From: UBA4615 sp044360485
Lineage (GTDB): Bacteria; Pseudomonadota; Gammaproteobacteria; Burkholderiales; Burkholderiaceae_E
DNA: 13,418 nucleotides
Reading direction: 5' to 3'
Assembly: GCA_044360485.1 (NCBI GenBank)
Contig: JBIKKG010000074.1
Coordinates: forward strand, 1 to 13,418
Every line of letters begins with the position of its first letter. Positions within the stretch are counted from its first letter, which is position 1. The position numbers were made by a program, and so were the translations under genes. Shown here piece after piece: positions 1 through 6,971 of this stretch. Under the pieces are notes generated by a model, which saw only the letters and a program-made list of their open reading frames with translations, made no database searches and had not been told where the DNA came from.

Positions 1-1233
1 AATCCACTCAAGCATCGGCTGTTCGCTCAGCTTGAATTCTGCAGTCGACGGGTTTTCATGAAAGACCTTGCCCGCAACTTGCCCGGCAGACAGCATGAAG
101 ACAAGCAGGACGAGGACGCTATTTGCCGCGGCCCGATAGCGATCGAGCTTGCCCCTCCATCCGGCGATCCCATGTTGAAGGGCGGCGTTCAATCGGAAAA
201 TTGACCAGTCGGATCGACTAAGGATCGCCCCGAGCAGCATGAGCGCAAAAAGCGGAGCAATCGTATCCGGGAATCGAAACCAGTAATACCTGAGGGCGTG
301 GATGTAACCGGACTTCCAGATTCCAAGTCCGATCAAGAACAGCACGACGCTCCCGAGCCCATACGCAGCGACGAAGCGCAGGGCTCGGGAGCGACTGCGC
401 AGGTAAACCAGCAGAAAAAGTACGACGCAAAGGATCAACTCGATCTTCCAGACCCAGCCTGGATCCCATGCAGATGGCAGCAGGTGGTGCGGATTGCGGT
501 AAGTGACGTAGAGCGTGCTGGCGGATATCGCATCAACGGAACTTCCGGCAGCCCATTGATGAAAAATGCTCTGAATACCTCCCAACCCTGTCAGAAAAAA
601 CGGCCAGCTCTTCAGAAGCCCGGTGGCTTTGAATTCATTCGCACGCACGGTCAGCATCCACGCGAATCCCATGCAGAAGATGGCATAGCACCCCGTGAGG
701 ACATGAAACGACAACGCTGCACCTGCACACGAAAATCCGATCAGGGCATGCCTGTTCACGAAGGCTGTCAATGCAATGAACGACAACGCGTAGGCAACCG
801 TCTTCGACTCCACGCCACCCACGATCCATTCCCCCGCCACAAGAGACTGGTTGCCGATGTTCAGAAAGGCAAAGGTGATCAGCAGCGCGATCGCGAAGTG
901 AACGCGCAACAATCGAAAGAGCCCGAGCAACGCCAGTGAAAACAAGAGGTACACCGCCAATCGACCGATGGCGCCCCCGGTTTCAAATCCCAACCAGCTG
1001 ATCATTGGCCCCAGAAGCCGGTTGAACCAGTCGTAGTGGTCTGAATTCAGGTTCAGATACCAGTCACGCGCCAGCCAATCGGACTCGACCGCCTTTCGGG
1101 CCAGGGGAAGCTTGTTGAATTCATTCGAGCTGTATCTGCCGAATGGAAAAACGCTTGCAGTGACAATCAACCACAGGGATAGGAGCTGTCGCAGCGTGCT
1201 CGTCAGCAACCCCGTGGTCATCGCATTTCCCAT
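1..1233 (-). CDS. Multi-pass membrane protein, GT-C/DUF6798-like (3' end outside window)
   Basis: The minus strand is open from an ATG at 1233 to the window edge: 411 codons with no stop. A TGA lies two codons upstream, so the start is 1233 or the in-frame ATG at 1221; a GAGG lies just before 1233. I see about nine or ten hydrophobic segments, for example near residues 15-28, 91-109, 112-127, 146-160, 165-195, 262-279, 286-304, 323-339 and 371-388. A soluble loop follows the first segment (residues 33-75) and holds acidic/aromatic pairs (SDW, DHYDW). Two motifs look conserved: RNPHHL at 246-251 and RYYWFRFPD at 315-323. The topology and the charged first loop recall GT-C glycosyltransferase-like membrane proteins, and the RNPHH motif recalls the DUF6798 group; both are from memory and not certain. 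GC is lower than in the centre of the window (27 of 60 bases at 541-600). The gene is real, but its function is unknown. Confidence 0.8.
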   Translation of the reverse strand, partial: MGNAMTTGLLTSTLRQLLSLWLIVTASVFPFGRYSSNEFNKLPLARKAVESDWLARDWYLNLNSDHYDWFNRLLGPMISWLGFETGGAIGRLAVYLLFSLALLGLFRLLRVHFAIALLITFAFLNIGNQSLVAGEWIVGGVESKTVAYALSFIALTAFVNRHALIGFSCAGAALSFHVLTGCYAIFCMGFAWMLTVRANEFKATGLLKSWPFFLTGLGGIQSIFHQWAAGSSVDAISASTLYVTYRNPHHLLPSAWDPGWVWKIELILCVVLFLLVYLRSRSRALRFVAAYGLGSVVLFLIGLGIWKSGYIHALRYYWFRFPDTIAPLFALMLLGAILSRSDWSIFRLNAALQHGIAGWRGKLDRYRAAANSVLVLLVFMLSAGQVAGKVFHENPSTAEFKLSEQPMLEWI

Positions 1234-1442
1234 GCCTCAATGTGCAAGATTGCCGTGTTCAAGAAGATGCCTGTGAGCGGATCAGAAATGCGCGCTCGGA
1301 GCCTTTCGAGGAAGCAGGCGGATCAGTACAAGCCAGGCGCCCTCTCAGGGCAATACAGGATCACCGGATCATCCGAAGGTCGAAAGGACATTTGGCACAC
1401 GGCGATATTCCGGCGGTGTTCGCTTGGGGCAAATGACACACG
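1234..1442. other. Intergenic stretch with no recognisable gene
   Basis: Short overlapping open frames occur here on both strands, but none has a convincing ribosome binding site with a recognisable product. A short inverted repeat, GCCCT-CTC-AGGGC, lies at 1339-1351; it is too weak to call a terminator. If the vapC remnant that follows was once whole, its N-terminal half and any vapB partner should have lain here. I could not recognise either in any frame. Confidence 0.4.
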
Positions 1443-1697
1443 CATTGTTTGCCTGACGAAGCGATGGCGTTCGCCGACGCGATGATGGCGCCACCGGGCG
1501 TGTAATTGACGTCTCTGGGGCCAGAGTGGCCGCGCCTGCGGTAAGTCTGCTTGTACCCGCAACTCGGCGGCAATTTGCTTCCGGATGCCTGGCTGTCTGC
1601 CGCGGCCGCTCACCTTGGTGAGCACCTGGTCAGCTTTGATCGGGACTTCAGGAAGCTTATTGCCCGCAGCCAATTGACGCTTCTCAAGCCCGCGTAG
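1443..1697 (+). pseudogene. VapC-like PIN-domain toxin remnant with two in-frame stops
   Basis: One plus-strand frame ending at TAG 1695-1697 reads as the C-terminal half of a PIN-domain (VapC) ribonuclease. In order it holds PDEAMAFADAMMAPPG, then GNLLPDAWLSAA with the conserved Asp of the family's G-N-x-x-x-D-A pattern, then LVSFDRDFRKLI with the DRDF motif, then a short basic/hydrophobic tail. Intact VapC proteins (about 130-145 residues) degrade RNA as the toxins of type II toxin-antitoxin pairs. Here TAA stops at 1503-1505 and 1542-1544 break the frame without shifting it. A TGA just upstream (1434-1436) closes it, and the N-terminal half with the first acidic residues is not recognisable. 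No antitoxin is visible. The stop lies 2 nt from the stop of the convergent monooxygenase gene. I judge this a dead gene; the PIN assignment rests on motif reading. Confidence 0.72.
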
Positions 1698-1699
1698 CC

Positions 1700-2008
1700 T
1701 TACACCCCCGAAAGCACATGCACCACCCGCTTGGCCACCAGCGGCCGCGTTTTGGCGGCGTACTCGGCCATGTGGGGCGCGGCAGCATGCGCCTTGAGGG
1801 CATCCAGACTCGCCCACTTCTCGATCACGATGAAGGTGTCCGGCCCGGCAGGGGTGGCCGTGGGAGTGGTGGGATCGGCATCGACCACCGCACCGTATTC
1901 GATGCAGCCGACCTCGGCATGCACCTTCGGGACGTTGGCATTGAAGGCCTCAAGAATGGTGGCGCGCTGACCGGGCAGGGCGGTGATGATGGCAAGGACG
2001 TGGATCAT
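1700..2008 (-). CDS. Antibiotic biosynthesis monooxygenase (ABM) domain protein, YgiN-like
   Basis: A 102-residue protein with the fold pattern of small ABM/putative quinol monooxygenases: an N-terminal strand (IHVLAIIT), a helix around 14-28, the central CIEYGAVVDAD strand, the hallmark FIVIEKWAS at 59-67, then the ALKAHAAAPHM helix at 70-80. The length matches the family, which acts as cofactor-free dimers on quinols or polyketide-like phenols, or as heme- or stress-related proteins. The ATG at 2008 is preceded by GGAG with 6-nt spacing. It lies 60 nt downstream of the serine hydrolase gene on the same strand and is probably the last gene of the Rieske/serine hydrolase transcript, where it could handle a hydroquinone or phenolic product (inference). 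The family call is firm; the substrate is unknown. Confidence 0.88.
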   Translation of the reverse strand: MIHVLAIITALPGQRATILEAFNANVPKVHAEVGCIEYGAVVDADPTTPTATPAGPDTFIVIEKWASLDALKAHAAAPHMAEYAAKTRPLVAKRVVHVLSGV

Positions 2009-2068
2009 GTGAGGCTCCAGGAGGTGAGGTTGAAATAGCAGGCGGTGCTGTGGCCGTGAGGGGACTGA

Positions 2069-3241
2069 TCAGCGCAGCGACGAATACACCGCCGACTCGA
2101 ACGCGTTAAAGAGCGGTAGCGACTTGGCGTCGGCAAACGGGAGGATCTGGGTCATGTAGACGCCGGCCAGATTGCTCATCGGATCGATCCAGTAGTAGCA
2201 GTTGGTCAGCCCGGCCCAGGACATGGACCCTGCTGCACGGCCCGTGGGTGCTGCGTGCAGGTTGATCTGGAACGCCAGGCTCCAGGTTTTAGGCACGCCG
2301 GGAAAAAATTCGGCGTCGTTCGAGCGCGCCGGCATGGCGGTCTTGAGCATCCGGACGCGGCAATCACCCATGTGATTCATGCCCATGAGTGCGACGGTTT
2401 CGGGGCGCAAGATGCGCTCTCCGCGCGCCGCGCCGCCGTTCAGAATCATGCGGGTGAATGTCAGGTAGTCACGGGCAGTACTCAGCAGCCCGCCGCCGCC
2501 CTGGTCCACACCGACCGGCAGCGGCGGCGGCGCCTGGGTGATGACCGACAGCGCGCCATCGTCACCACGCTGATGCATGCTGGCCATCTGCGCGCGCATG
2601 GGGTCGGTCGGGCGAAACGCGGTGCTCGTCATGCCCAAGGGTTCGAAGAGGTGATCGCGCAGATAGGCGCCCAGCGGCTTGCCGCTGGCTGCCTCCACCA
2701 ACTTGCCGGCCCAGTCGGTGTTCACGCCGTATTCCCAGCGCTCGCCCGGGTCGGCAATGAGGGGTGTCTGGATCGATTCGTTGGTGCGGGTCTCGGTGGC
2801 CGGCACCCCCATGACCTCCTTGTAGCGTTTGATGTCCTCGTTCCACAGCTCGTAGCTGAAGCCTGCGGAATGCGTGAGCAGATGACGCAGGGTGATCGGA
2901 CGCTTCGGTGGCCGCAGCAGCGGCTTGCCCTGCGCATCAAAGCCGGTCAGCACGCCCACGTCGCCCAGATAAGGCACCACGCTGGCGGCTGGCGCATCCA
3001 GCTCCAGGCGACCCTGCTCGACGAGTTGCAGTGCGGCTGTCGACGTGAGTGCCTTGGTCATCGACGCAATGCCCACCACGGTATCGACCGTCATGGGCGC
3101 CGGGTTGCCCAGCCGGCGTACGCCGAATGCGCCTTCATACACCGTCTGCTCGTCCGTGGTGGCCATGGCGGCCACACCCGGCACGTCGCCTCGCTTGACT
3201 GCTTCGCGAAGAAGATCATCGATGCTGCGCTGCGCGTTCAT
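2069..3241 (-). CDS. Beta-lactamase-fold serine hydrolase (class C / EstB-type esterase)
   Basis: A 390-residue protein of the class C beta-lactamase/penicillin-binding-protein superfamily, which in catabolic contexts usually acts as an esterase or amidase. The nucleophile motif S-M-T-K is at 60-63. The second-motif tyrosine is in YGVNTDW (Tyr171). The third motif appears as WAG at 342-344, the W-x-G form typical of EstB-like esterases rather than the KTG of true beta-lactamases. GGGGLLSTARDY at 248-259 is also typical of the family. There is no signal peptide, so a cytoplasmic enzyme is likely and a resistance role unlikely. The ATG overlaps the Rieske gene stop by 4 nt (ATGA) and has AGGAG 5 nt upstream, so the two genes are probably translationally coupled. 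A natural reading is hydrolysis of an ester, amide or lactone made or processed by the oxygenase (inference). Confidence 0.92.
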   Translation of the reverse strand: MNAQRSIDDLLREAVKRGDVPGVAAMATTDEQTVYEGAFGVRRLGNPAPMTVDTVVGIASMTKALTSTAALQLVEQGRLELDAPAASVVPYLGDVGVLTGFDAQGKPLLRPPKRPITLRHLLTHSAGFSYELWNEDIKRYKEVMGVPATETRTNESIQTPLIADPGERWEYGVNTDWAGKLVEAASGKPLGAYLRDHLFEPLGMTSTAFRPTDPMRAQMASMHQRGDDGALSVITQAPPPLPVGVDQGGGGLLSTARDYLTFTRMILNGGAARGERILRPETVALMGMNHMGDCRVRMLKTAMPARSNDAEFFPGVPKTWSLAFQINLHAAPTGRAAGSMSWAGLTNCYYWIDPMSNLAGVYMTQILPFADAKSLPLFNAFESAVYSSLR

Positions 3242-4371
3242 GCAAGCTCCTGAAGCTTCGCGATATGGTCGGTCAGATGCTTATGGAAATGCCCGATCGC
3301 CTGCTCGTAGTGACCGAAGGTGAAATGGCTGTTGGCACCCGAGGTGAGCCCCTCCTGGATGGTGCAGGCGGCCTGGCGATCTTCCGTCAGCCCGGAGTCC
3401 TGCACGAAGTTTGCGTCGCGTCGCGCCTCGGCGATGTCAAGCGGCTTGCCATGCTTGATCCGAGGGGCGAGCTGATAGATCACCCAATGTGTTTGGGACG
3501 GCGTCACCGGCTCCAGAATGACGAGCATCGCGTGACTGGACAAAAAGGTCACGTGGCTGTTGGGAAAGAGCTGATGGACGTCCGTGATGCGGCCCTGCAC
3601 ATCCCATTCTTCGCGCGGTGTATTGCGCAGCTTCTCGATGCGACGAAACGGAAAGACGATGCGTGAATGGCAACCGTGCAGCTCGACGATGTTCAGGTTG
3701 TCGTAGCCATAGGGATAGAACGACTGGCCGTGCAGCGCCCTGATGTGATAACCCTCCATCGAGGTCTCGCCGATCAGCTTCCAGTTGGCCTTGTCGTCAA
3801 ATTCGAGCGTGTTGAAATGGACATAGTCGGATGGCAGGAGGTCGGGCATGTCAGGCAGTGGCCCGTCTGAAATGGGCGCCTCTTGCGTGATGAAGACAAT
3901 GCCGCCCTGTTCGTGTGCTGTCACGGGCACGAGCCCGTGAGTGGCCTTGTCGAGCCCTGGAAAGCCATCTGCTGCAGGGATATGGCGTAGCGTGCCATCG
4001 AGGCCGTAGGTCCAGGCGTGATAGGGGCAGGAGAAGGCGCGTTTGCAGCCTTCGCCCTCTGCGAGCCTCATGCCGCGATGCCGACAGGCATTGCGAAACC
4101 CGCGCACGATGCCGTCGGTGCCCCGCACCACAAGAAGCGGCGTACCCAGTGACGTGCGTGCAATGTAGGAGCCGGGGTCAGGCAGCGCTGCAGACGGGCA
4201 GAACGCCGTGGGCACACGGCGCATGACATCGAGTTCGGCTGCGAACCGCTGCGGCGAGACATAGTTCGCCGCTGGCTCGCGCCACACGCTTGAGCCCTTG
4301 TCGGTCGACTGCCCGTCGACATGCGCCAGGATGCGGTCGATCAACTCATGGTCATTGAGGTGTGTACTCAT
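3238..4371 (-). CDS. Rieske 2Fe-2S aromatic ring-hydroxylating oxygenase, alpha subunit
   Basis: A 377-residue terminal oxygenase. The Rieske cluster ligands are C96-R-H98 and C115-P-Y-H118 (C-x-H, 16 residues, C-x-x-H), in the usual N-terminal third. The mononuclear iron site is visible as E206-G-Y-H209 followed by H214 (NWKLIGETSMEGYHIRALH); the carboxylate ligand is probably D331 in LTEDRQAACTIQEGL. Family members use O2 and electrons from a reductase to hydroxylate aromatic rings or demethylate methoxy or quaternary amine substrates. The start at 4371 has a modest AGGTAAAAG leader. No beta subunit, ferredoxin or reductase is encoded nearby, so a homomeric alpha-only enzyme using an electron donor encoded elsewhere is inferred. 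It is the first gene of a minus-strand run with the overlapping serine hydrolase and then the ABM protein. The substrate cannot be told from the sequence. Confidence 0.95.
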   Translation of the reverse strand: MSTHLNDHELIDRILAHVDGQSTDKGSSVWREPAANYVSPQRFAAELDVMRRVPTAFCPSAALPDPGSYIARTSLGTPLLVVRGTDGIVRGFRNACRHRGMRLAEGEGCKRAFSCPYHAWTYGLDGTLRHIPAADGFPGLDKATHGLVPVTAHEQGGIVFITQEAPISDGPLPDMPDLLPSDYVHFNTLEFDDKANWKLIGETSMEGYHIRALHGQSFYPYGYDNLNIVELHGCHSRIVFPFRRIEKLRNTPREEWDVQGRITDVHQLFPNSHVTFLSSHAMLVILEPVTPSQTHWVIYQLAPRIKHGKPLDIAEARRDANFVQDSGLTEDRQAACTIQEGLTSGANSHFTFGHYEQAIGHFHKHLTDHIAKLQELA

Positions 4372-4448
4372 CTTTTACCTGTTGAACACAAAATGCTGGA
4401 TGCGACCGGTGTTGACATGATCCGCCACCCGCGCGCTGCGCATCCCGG

Positions 4449-4470
4449 CTGAGCGCTACCGAGCGCTCAG
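4449..4470. terminator. Perfect 9-bp hairpin at the end of the DUF2817 gene
   Basis: CTGAGCGCT (4449-4457) and AGCGCTCAG (4462-4470) are exact reverse complements around the 4-nt loop ACCG. The stem includes the stop codon (4467-4469) of the DUF2817 gene and lies in the 95-nt gap before the Rieske gene start at 4371. No run of T follows on either strand, so a classical intrinsic terminator is not shown. It may instead protect the 3' end, attenuate read-through into the Rieske gene, or serve as a dyad operator. Each arm holds the self-palindrome AGCGCT. Confidence 0.4.
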
Positions 4471-5585
4471 AACTCGATCTGCTCCAGTCCCTTCAGGGAC
4501 TGATCGAGAATCTGCAACGCGCGGTGGATACTGCCAACCCGCCACGCAGCAGTATCGACAAAAAACGCATCGCGCACCTGACGGCGAATCGACTCGGCCA
4601 TCGGTGAATGCGGGTCGCCGCGCTGATGCAGCCAGTTGTCGGCGACCAGCGCAGCCAGCACCCGCGACCCCGAGACCGTGCCGACCTCAAGCGCGGTCGT
4701 GACCACGACGCCTGCATTCGGGCACCAGCCGTCGAAGGCCATCCGCACATTGCCCCCCAGCACTTCGGAAGCTGATTCGCCTGCCTCGGTCGCGGTGACA
4801 TCCTGGCCCCACCACTGGCGCGCCAGCGCCAGTGCTCGCGAGCCGACTGGATGGCGGCAGATCAGTTCAGTGTGCCCTTCGGGCCCGAGACCCGTGTGAT
4901 GGTCGAGTACGCAGATGGCTCGGGCATCGGCGAGCAGGCCCGGCATGATGGCGCTCAAGGTTCGATTGGACCAGCAGGCCTGTGTGCCGCCGAAAAACAG
5001 GCCGTCGGGATGTGAGCGCTGGCCGCCGGTGATGGCTGCGGTGGCAGCACGCTGACCTTCGCGCTGCATCGCTGAAGCCACCTCGGCCCGAATCCGGGGC
5101 AGCGTGTCGGCGTTCCATTCATCGGGCACCAGCATGGCATGCATGGCTGCGTAGCCCGGGTTGGGTGGCGGGTCGGTGAAGTCGATGAAGTTGCGGTTGA
5201 TGTCGATGTTGTCGGCATCCACCCGGCGCACCCACGAGAATCCATAGGGATTGACCGCATGCACCCATACGATGGCCGTGTCGGCCGGCAGCGGATTTGA
5301 ACCCGCGCGCTGCAAGGCAGTCACTTGCGCGCCACTGCCATACAGACCTTCCACGCCGTGCGTTCCTGACAGGCTCACGACCACACGGCGCGCCGTGCGC
5401 GGCCCGAGCCAGGCGATGTCGATCCCGATGGCCTCGCCCTGCAGACCGGTCTGTGGGTGTGGATGGAACTCGACCACTGCGCCGCAGGCAGCGCAGGCCT
5501 CAAGAAACTGCTGCCGTGCACGCGCATAGTCAGGAGCCACCGGCAGATCAGCGGGCAGCGCAGCGGAATCGAAAGCAAAGCCCAT
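4467..5585 (-). CDS. DUF2817 / M14-like zinc-dependent hydrolase
   Basis: A 372-residue protein of the DUF2817 family, related to M14 zinc carboxypeptidases and succinylglutamate desuccinylase/aspartoacylase enzymes. Numbered from the chosen start, the zinc motif is H76-G-V-E79 (in SGTHGVEG), followed by NPYGFSWVRRVD (about 112-123), DINRNF (127-133, the M14-type N-R-N segment), DHHTGLG (228-234, with the third zinc histidine) and ALEVGT with Glu300 as a candidate general base. The frame stays open to a TTG at 5609, but the ATG at 5585 has GGGGAG 8 nt upstream and gives the expected N-terminus. Expected chemistry is cleavage of an amide or peptide bond next to a free carboxylate, in the cytosol since no signal peptide is seen. 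It diverges from the PLP-enzyme gene across 69 nt, so the two may share regulation: the hydrolase could release an amine or amino acid for that enzyme (inference). Confidence 0.9.
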   Translation of the reverse strand: MGFAFDSAALPADLPVAPDYARARQQFLEACAACGAVVEFHPHPQTGLQGEAIGIDIAWLGPRTARRVVVSLSGTHGVEGLYGSGAQVTALQRAGSNPLPADTAIVWVHAVNPYGFSWVRRVDADNIDINRNFIDFTDPPPNPGYAAMHAMLVPDEWNADTLPRIRAEVASAMQREGQRAATAAITGGQRSHPDGLFFGGTQACWSNRTLSAIMPGLLADARAICVLDHHTGLGPEGHTELICRHPVGSRALALARQWWGQDVTATEAGESASEVLGGNVRMAFDGWCPNAGVVVTTALEVGTVSGSRVLAALVADNWLHQRGDPHSPMAESIRRQVRDAFFVDTAAWRVGSIHRALQILDQSLKGLEQIEF

Positions 5586-5654
5586 GCGGCCGTCTCCCCG
5601 GTCGTGCAACCCTCTATCCTATACGTTCGATCTTTCGCCAACCGGGGTCTTTGC
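5586..5654. promoter_or_regulatory. Divergent promoter region between DUF2817 and PLP-enzyme genes
   Basis: These 69 nt separate the two divergent start codons and must carry signals for both. On the minus strand GGGGAG at 5594-5599 is the ribosome binding site that decides ATG 5585. On the plus strand GGGG precedes ATG 5655 by about 8 nt. The AT-richest part (TATCCTATAC, 5615-5624) could hold -10 hexamers for either direction. No hexamer pair with good spacing is clear, and I see no strong dyad operator. Confidence 0.4.
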
Positions 5655-6920
5655 ATGAATGCCCGTCCTTCGAACGACTCAGTCCATCCGGCCCGAACGC
5701 GTGACGCCGCGCTGCGTGAGCGCGCCCGGCGCGTGATTCCGGGCGGCATGTTCGGCCATATGAATGTGGCCGCTTTGCCCGCCAATTACCCGCAGTTTTT
5801 TGAAGCCGCCGAGGGTTGCCGATTGCGTGATGCCGATGGCCGCCACTTCATCGATTTCATGTGTGCCTATGGCCCGATGATCGTGGGCTATCGCCACCCG
5901 CAGGTCGATGAAGCAGCCGCACGCCAGGCCAGTCTGGGCGACCTGATGACCGGGCCGAGTGCGCGCATGGTCGAACTGGCCGAGCGCCTGGTGGCCCTCT
6001 TGCCGCATGCCGACTGGGCGCTGTTTCAAAAGAACGGCACCGATGCCACCACCCTGTGCGTCACGATCGCACGGGCTGCCACTGGGCGGCGCAAGGTGCT
6101 GGTGGCCCGCAACGCGTATCACGGCGCAGCGCCCTGGTGCTCACCGTATCCGTCAGGCGTCACCGCGGAAGACCGGGCGCATCTGGTGTACTTCGACTAC
6201 AACGATCTGCACAGCCTGCAGCAGGCGCTCGAGTCGGTGCGCGGCGATGTGGCGGCGGTCATCGTCTCTGCCTTCAAGCATGATTTCGGCCGTGACCAGC
6301 AACTGCCGAGCGCCGAGTTTGCGCAAGGTGTGCGCCAGTTGTGTGATGCGCATCGTGCGGCGCTGGTGCTGGATGATGTGCGCGCCGGGTTTCGTCTGGA
6401 CTTGCGTGGCAGCTGGGAGAGTCTGGGTGTGCGCCCCGATCTGTCGGCCTGGAGCAAGGCGATTGCCAACGGGTATCCGCTTGCCTTCGTATCCGGCAAC
6501 GACGCCTATCGCGAGGCGGCCTCGCAGGTGTATGCCACAGGTTCGTTCTGGTGCGGCAGCGTCGCGATGGCGGCTGCGATGGCCACATTGGATGTGCTTG
6601 AGCGAAATGATGCAGTCGCGCACATGCAGCGCATGGGAGAGCGTTTGCGTGTGGGTCTGCAGGCACAGGCACAGCGCCATGGTGTGGGCATCCGCCAGAG
6701 CGGGCCCGCGCAGATGCCTCAGGTGCTCTTCGATGACGACCCATCATTTGAGCGCGGCATGCTCTTCACGCAGGTGGCGCTTGAGCATGGGGTGTACCTG
6801 CACCCGCGTCACAACATGTTCCTGTCGCTGGCCCACACGCCTGCCGACATCGATGAGGCCCTGCAAGCGACGGATATCGCACTGAGCGCGGTGGCGGCAC
6901 GGTTCGGTGCTGGCACTTGA
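5655..6920 (+). CDS. Class III PLP-dependent aminotransferase / aminomutase, HemL-like
   Basis: A 421-residue fold-type I PLP enzyme resembling glutamate-1-semialdehyde 2,1-aminomutase and related class III aminotransferases. Visible features: GCRLRDADGRHFIDF at 54-68, the PLP phosphate-binding QKNGTDATT at 125-133, NAYHGA at 153-158 with the ring-stacking aromatic, LVLDDVRAGFR at 237-247 with the pyridine-nitrogen Asp (D240 or D241), and SAWSKAIANGYPLAF at 264-278 with the Schiff-base lysine K268. The frame continues upstream to an ATG at 5457, but that overlaps the divergent DUF2817 gene; ATG 5655 has GGGG about 8 nt upstream and gives a family-like N-terminus. The NGTDA loop replaces the NSGTEA of true HemL, and a HemL housekeeping role is unlikely in this setting. 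It probably transaminates or moves an amino group on a catabolic intermediate. A crotonase gene follows after 51 nt and is probably cotranscribed. Confidence 0.92.
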   Translation: MNARPSNDSVHPARTRDAALRERARRVIPGGMFGHMNVAALPANYPQFFEAAEGCRLRDADGRHFIDFMCAYGPMIVGYRHPQVDEAAARQASLGDLMTGPSARMVELAERLVALLPHADWALFQKNGTDATTLCVTIARAATGRRKVLVARNAYHGAAPWCSPYPSGVTAEDRAHLVYFDYNDLHSLQQALESVRGDVAAVIVSAFKHDFGRDQQLPSAEFAQGVRQLCDAHRAALVLDDVRAGFRLDLRGSWESLGVRPDLSAWSKAIANGYPLAFVSGNDAYREAASQVYATGSFWCGSVAMAAAMATLDVLERNDAVAHMQRMGERLRVGLQAQAQRHGVGIRQSGPAQMPQVLFDDDPSFERGMLFTQVALEHGVYLHPRHNMFLSLAHTPADIDEALQATDIALSAVAARFGAGT

Positions 6921-6971
6921 TCGGCTGATCATTCAACTCGACGCGCACCCACAAGAACCTCAGGAGACACT

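Noticed and set aside
298..939. 213-codon open frame on the plus strand
   Set aside because: It lies antisense to the long membrane-protein gene on the minus strand, is rich in Gln, Arg and Lys with no recognisable domain, and has no clear ribosome binding site.
1323..1817. 164-codon open frame on the minus strand
   Set aside because: It overlaps the 3' part of the ABM gene in another frame and is antisense to the vapC remnant. No domain is recognisable.
2255..3253. 332-codon open frame on the plus strand
   Set aside because: It is the antisense shadow of the beta-lactamase-fold hydrolase gene, whose S-M-T-K, Tyr and WAG motifs make that strand the coding one.
4412..4417. Perfect TTGACA -35 hexamer on the plus strand
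   Set aside because: No -10 element follows at proper spacing, and there is no plus-strand gene within 1.2 kb downstream. Likely chance.
4380..4417. Possible operator from TGTTGAACAC and GTGTTGACA upstream of the Rieske gene
   Set aside because: Only five bases are inversely matched, across a 19-nt spacer. Too weak to report as a site.
5457..5654. Upstream extension of the PLP-enzyme gene to ATG 5457
   Set aside because: It overlaps the divergent DUF2817 gene and adds sequence unlike the family. ATG 5655 has a ribosome binding site.
5655..6920. Calling the PLP enzyme housekeeping HemL
   Set aside because: The NGTDA loop differs from the HemL form, and the neighbours are catabolic rather than heme-related.
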